From JAGOBX01 sp036733285 (GTDB lineage: Bacteria; JAGOBX01): DNA of 9,578 bases. This document shows positions 6,376-9,578 of the stretch, piece by piece. The notes under the pieces were generated by a model. That model worked only from the letters and a program-made list of their open reading frames with translations. It was not told where the DNA came from and made no database searches. The DNA lies in NCBI GenBank assembly GCA_036733285.1, contig DAINAU010000160.1:1-9578 (forward strand), in the 5' to 3' direction. Each line of letters opens with the position of its first letter. The stretch's first letter is position 1. A program made the position numbers and the translations under genes.

Positions 6376-9012
6376 TCATAATGTTTTTTTAAATTCGTCG
6401 ATTGCAAATTTCAATTTGGAAACGTCTTTCACTCCAGCTTGCGCAAACATAGGAGTTCCGCCGCCGCCGCCGCCGGTTATCGTCGTAATAATTTTCGCTA
6501 CGTCTCCGGCTTTAAATTTTCCAGTCATATCTTTGGTTAAACCTACGCATAATACGGCTTTAGAATTATCGTTGATATTGGCTGCGAGTATTATTCCCGA
6601 TTTCTGATATTTCTTCCTGAATTCGTCCGCAATCATTTTAATCTGTTCAATGTCGCCGTTATGAAATTCAAGAAATAAAAAATTAATGCCGTTAATAGTT
6701 TCGGTTTTGCCGAAATATTCGGAAATCCCCGAAGTAAGCGATTTTAGTTTGAGTTCCTCGTTTTCTTTGAGCAGTTTGCCATATTCGGTTTTTAATTTTT
6801 CAATTTTCACCAATAACGCCGTCCTGTCTGTTTCGAGCGCAGCCGACATATTATTTAATATTTGTTCGAGTTTGAAATAATAATTCAGCGCTTCGGTTCC
6901 GGTAACCGCTTCTATTCTTCTGATTCCGGCGGCTGCCGCGGACTCGCTTAATATTTTAAAAACGCCGATTTCTCCAAGCATCCCTATGTGGGCGCCGCCG
7001 CACAATTCCATTGAGAAATCTTCTATTTTTACTACTCTTACGATGTTCCCGTATTTTTCGCCGAATAAAGCGGTTGCTCCCATTTTTTTTGCGGTTTCAA
7101 TATCAGCGTTAAAAATTTCGACTTTAAGATTTTCCTGAACTTTTGAATTGACGATTTTTTCGATTTCCGACAATTGTTCCGCGGAAACTTTTTCATAATG
7201 CGAGAAATCAAATCTGAATTGCCTGTTCGAAACGTTCGACCCCGATTGTTCGCAATGATTCCCGACTACTTGCCGCAAAGCTTTATGAAGCAGATGCGTC
7301 GCCGTATGATTTTTCTGAATATTTTTTCTGCGAGCTATGTCGATTTCAGCGTAAATAACGTCGTCCGGAGATAATTCAAAAGATTTCAGCGAAATCTCCG
7401 CAGGCGGTTTGCAAATACAAATGTTTTCATCGTTTAATTTTACCGCGTCCAGAACCTTCAACGTAATATTGTTCTTCAATCTTATTATTCCCGTGTCGCC
7501 TATCTGCCCTCCCGATTCTCCGTAAAAAGGCGTTCTTTCAAGAATCAATTCGATGAAATCTTCTTTGAAATTTTTTCTATACGCTATAACCCTGCTTTCA
7601 GTTTTAAATTCCGAGTACCCGCAGAATTCGCTTTTTTGTGGAGTAAACCGGATGAATTTGTTCTCATCCGAGACGGAATAATCCGCCGCAAATTTCGAGT
7701 GTTTCTTGGAGTTTTCCTTTTGAATCTCCATTTCCGCCTCAAACCCTTTTATATCCAATCCAAGTCCGATTTCTTTCGCCATCAAATCAGTTAAATCAAC
7801 CGGAAATCCGAACGTGTCGTATAAAAGAAAAACGTCTTTGCCGTTTATGGTTTGTTTTTTTTGTTCGATTAAACCCGCGGAAATTTTATTGAAAATTTCA
7901 ATGCCCCTGTCTAATGTTTGAAGAAATCTTTCTTCTTCGGCGAATATCACTTTTTTAATATGCGATTCTTTGGACGACAGTTCAGGATAAGTGTCTCCAA
8001 GCGAAAATATGACCGTATCCGCAAGTTTGAATAAAAAAGGTTCGTTGATTCCTATTTTTTTCGCGTATCTCAAAGCGCGTCTTAAAATTCTGCGCAGCAC
8101 ATAGCCGCGTCCTTCGTTGGACGGCAAACCGCCGTCGGCTATTGCAAAACTCAAGCATCTGATATGGTCTGCTATCACTCTAAAAGGATCCGGATTTTCC
8201 TTATATTTTTTTCGAGATATTTTTTCAATGCCCGATATTACCGGTTCGAAAATATCAATGTCAAAATTAGTTTCTTTGTTTTGTAAAATAGCCGCAAGAC
8301 GTTCGAGTCCCATTCCCGTATCGACGCTCTTCATTTTAAGCGGAGTCAGATTTCCCTTTTCATCTCTGTTGAATTCCATAAAAACATTATTCCAAATTTC
8401 CAGAAATCTGTCGCAGTCGCAGGCGACTCCGCAGTTCCGATTGCCAAGCGAACATTGCTTCCCAGTATCGTAATGTATTTCGGTGCAGGGACCGCAAGGA
8501 CCGGTGGGTCCCATCGACCAGAAATTTTCTTCGTCTCCGTTTGGAACGTCGCCCAGCCGGATAATTTTATTTTCCGGAACGCCTATATCTTTATTCCAAA
8601 TTTTAAATGATTCATCGTCGTCTCTGTAAATTGAAACATATAATTTTTCAACCGGAAGCTTTAGCGTTTCAGTCAAAAATTCCCACGCCCATTTTATAGC
8701 GTCTTTTTTATAATAATCGCCGAACGACCAGTTGCCGAGCATTTCAAAAAAAGTCAGATGCCGCGACGTATGACCCACGTTTTCAAGGTCGTTGTGTTTT
8801 CCGCCGGCTCTTATGCATTTCTGCGAAGAAGCCGCCCTTTTATAATCTCGTTTTTCTTTTCCGAGCAAAACGTCTTTAAACTGATTCATTCCCGCGTTCG
8901 TGAAAAGAAGCGTGGGATCCTCGTATGGTATTACCGGAGAACTCTCCACTATCGCATGATTTTTTCCTTTAAAAAATTCTAAAAAAATCTTCCTTATTTC
9001 AGAGGTTTTCAA
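6376..9012 (-). CDS. alaS: Alanyl-tRNA synthetase
   Basis: This 878-residue cytoplasmic class II synthetase attaches alanine to tRNA-Ala and hydrolyses mischarged Ser- or Gly-tRNA-Ala. Domains in order: aminoacylation domain (1-240) with DPTLLFTNAGMNQFK (32-46), VGHTSRHLTFFEMLGNWSFG (79-98), MGPTGPCGPCTEIHYD (167-182) and DTGMGLERL (231-239); tRNA-recognition helices (about 240-460, with the GRGYVLRRILRRALR segment at 301-315); editing domain (about 550-700) with zinc ligands H569 and H573 in NHTATHLLH, C671 and H675 in CGGAH; a coiled coil (about 715-760); and the C-Ala domain ending in the glycine run 847-852 before TPMFAQAG. Length is normal and no motif is missing. The start is TTG (9010-9012): no ATG fits, the N-terminus MKTSEIRKIFLEFF matches the family, and AGGAGAA lies 10 bases upstream. 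The glycine run is encoded by five GGC codons in a row, giving a six-fold CCG repeat at 6458-6475 on the + strand. It is the first gene of an alaS-malic enzyme pair. Confidence 0.98.
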   Translation of the reverse strand: MKTSEIRKIFLEFFKGKNHAIVESSPVIPYEDPTLLFTNAGMNQFKDVLLGKEKRDYKRAASSQKCIRAGGKHNDLENVGHTSRHLTFFEMLGNWSFGDYYKKDAIKWAWEFLTETLKLPVEKLYVSIYRDDDESFKIWNKDIGVPENKIIRLGDVPNGDEENFWSMGPTGPCGPCTEIHYDTGKQCSLGNRNCGVACDCDRFLEIWNNVFMEFNRDEKGNLTPLKMKSVDTGMGLERLAAILQNKETNFDIDIFEPVISGIEKISRKKYKENPDPFRVIADHIRCLSFAIADGGLPSNEGRGYVLRRILRRALRYAKKIGINEPFLFKLADTVIFSLGDTYPELSSKESHIKKVIFAEEERFLQTLDRGIEIFNKISAGLIEQKKQTINGKDVFLLYDTFGFPVDLTDLMAKEIGLGLDIKGFEAEMEIQKENSKKHSKFAADYSVSDENKFIRFTPQKSEFCGYSEFKTESRVIAYRKNFKEDFIELILERTPFYGESGGQIGDTGIIRLKNNITLKVLDAVKLNDENICICKPPAEISLKSFELSPDDVIYAEIDIARRKNIQKNHTATHLLHKALRQVVGNHCEQSGSNVSNRQFRFDFSHYEKVSAEQLSEIEKIVNSKVQENLKVEIFNADIETAKKMGATALFGEKYGNIVRVVKIEDFSMELCGGAHIGMLGEIGVFKILSESAAAAGIRRIEAVTGTEALNYYFKLEQILNNMSAALETDRTALLVKIEKLKTEYGKLLKENEELKLKSLTSGISEYFGKTETINGINFLFLEFHNGDIEQIKMIADEFRKKYQKSGIILAANINDNSKAVLCVGLTKDMTGKFKAGDVAKIITTITGGGGGGTPMFAQAGVKDVSKLKFAIDEFKKTL

Positions 9013-9020
9013 TTTTATTT

Positions 9021-9027
9021 TTCTCCT
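9021..9027 (-). promoter_or_regulatory. Shine-Dalgarno site for alaS
   Basis: AGGAGAA on the - strand lies 10 bases before the TTG start at 9012. It supports this unusual start codon and is the only strong ribosome binding site seen in the window. Confidence 0.75.
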
Positions 9028-9247
9028 AATTTAAAACTTGGCGCCATTAAAATTTTTATAGATTGTTTAAACGGCTTCCATCGTATTTTCCGGTATTATA
9101 ATAATTAATAAAAAAAACTCACGTATTTTTTTATTAAAATAAATTTAATCCGAAACCGATTAAATATTAGCCGCCTGAGGGTCGAGTTCACGAAAATAGA
9201 AAAAGCCAATCTCGAACAATAAATAACAAAATAATAAAAAATAAAAA

Positions 9248-9335
9248 ATCCGTGTAAATCTGTTAAATCTGTAATCAATCAGCGTTAAAAAACATCTTAA
9301 CACAGATGTAAATAGATTAAACTGATTTAACGGAT
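9248..9335. repeat. Imperfect long inverted repeat with tandem 9-mer and inner hairpin
   Basis: The left arm (9248-9270, beginning ATCCGTGTAAATCTG) pairs with the right arm (9314-9335, ending GATTTAACGGAT) over about 22 bases with a few mismatches and one or two bulged bases. The left arm contains TAAATCTGT twice in direct tandem (9255-9263, 9264-9272). Inside the loop ACATCT (9292-9297) and AGATGT (9304-9309) form a perfect 6-bp hairpin. It looks like a small dispersed non-coding repeat (MITE- or REP-like); no target-site duplication is obvious. Confidence 0.6.
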
Positions 9336-9413
9336 GCGGTTATTTGATATTTTTAATTAAAAATTCATAATTACATTAAAACTGTTTTTTGTCCGATGTT
9401 TTGCTTCCAATGC

Positions 9414-9578
9414 CTAATAAATTGTTAAATTATTTTTTTTAGAATTTCCATTTCTTTGGACTGCGCCAGCCGCCTGGTCGCAGGCAAAAATATAATTGAC
9501 AAACTGAATAAAAAATTCCGAACCAGCGCTAAATAATAAATTAGTTCGCGCTGATAAAAGCTCCGGATTTAAGCAAAA
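9414..9578 (-). other. Doubtful open frame running off the right edge
   Basis: On the - strand a frame is open from the window end to TAG at 9414-9416 (54 codons, no start in the window), reading for example QFVNYIFACDQAAGAVQRNG. A second - strand frame is also open over most of this stretch, reading LPATRRLAQSKEMEILKKII before TAA. Two open frames at once, no recognisable domain and an embedded GC-rich palindrome suggest a dispersed repeat rather than a gene. It could still be the C-terminus of a gene lying upstream of alaS. Confidence 0.2.
9461..9483. repeat. GC-rich stem-loop
   Basis: CTGCGCCAG (9461-9469) pairs with CTGG and CGCAG (9474-9477, 9479-9483) around one bulged T, with a CCGC tetraloop. 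An overlapping alternative is GCCTG (9472-9476) with CAGGC (9481-9485). It stands out as a GC island in very AT-rich sequence. There is no U tract on either strand, so an intrinsic terminator is unlikely. Confidence 0.55.

Larger units (their letters stand above)
9013..9413. other. Gene-free region upstream of alaS
   Basis: I see no convincing gene in these 401 bases. A possible - strand -10 box TATAAT (9100-9095) lies about 83 bases before alaS, but the matching -35 region is poor. ATTTAATC and GATTAAAT (9143-9150 and 9158-9165) form a perfect 8-bp hairpin. CCTGAGGGTCGAGTTCA (9174-9190) resembles a decayed copy of the CCTGAAAGGGTCGAATTTCA module found near 1326-1345. The main repeat at 9248-9335 is listed separately. 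Confidence 0.5.

Noticed and set aside
6239..6607. + strand open frame across the alaS-malic enzyme junction, with a proline run
   Set aside because: It is antisense to both genes. The proline run is only the reverse strand of the GGC glycine codons of alaS.
8117..8473. + strand open frame inside alaS (also the shorter ones at 6686-6880, 7174-7374 and 8758-8982)
   Set aside because: All are antisense to conserved alaS coding sequence and show no family features.
9013..9578. tRNA or other known structured RNA gene upstream of alaS, including a T-box leader
   Set aside because: I found no cloverleaf, no T-box core sequence and no terminator/antiterminator pair next to alaS. The hairpins present look like dispersed repeats.

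Overview
The window is AT-rich bacterial chromosome. It holds five substantial protein genes and three intergenic stretches rich in palindromes. One gene is on the + strand at the left and four are on the - strand. The housekeeping genes are typically bacterial: alanyl-tRNA synthetase (alaS), a short NAD(P)-malic enzyme and a WecA/TagO-type polyprenyl-phosphate GlcNAc-1-phosphate transferase. AT-rich codon use, a TTG start, sparse Shine-Dalgarno sites and many large membrane glycosyltransferases would suit an uncultured or candidate-phylum lineage such as Elusimicrobiota. That placement is an impression and cannot be fixed from this sequence alone.

Layout. Positions 1-1195 (+): the end of an upstream hydrophobic reading frame runs by a 4-base ATGA overlap, or by a frameshift, into a GT87-like polyprenol-phosphate-sugar-dependent glycosyltransferase. 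Positions 1196-1537: convergent intergenic region with seven or more inverted repeats, including three copies of one hairpin module that carry compensatory stem changes. Positions 1538-4937 (-): a two-gene operon, wecA followed by a 743-residue GT39/ArnT-like GT-C membrane glycosyltransferase. It is driven by a very good sigma70-type promoter placed so close to the wecA start that the mRNA should be leaderless or nearly so. Positions 4938-5223: that promoter plus a symmetrical set of three palindromes. Positions 5224-9012 (-): alaS followed 12 bases later, in the same frame, by malic enzyme, with no visible ribosome binding site for the second gene. Positions 9013-9578: no confident gene; it has an imperfect long inverted repeat with a 9-base tandem repeat, a GC-rich stem-loop and a doubtful open frame running off the right edge.

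Function. WecA would start lipid-linked glycan synthesis (GlcNAc-PP-undecaprenol) on the inner face of the membrane. The two GT-C proteins would add sugars from polyprenyl-phosphate donors on the outer face. The left half is therefore a cell-surface glycan region and the right half is housekeeping metabolism and translation. I found no defence system, prophage, CRISPR array, transposase, tRNA or rRNA. The most interesting signals are the covarying hairpin modules, the leaderless wecA promoter and the frame change at the left edge.
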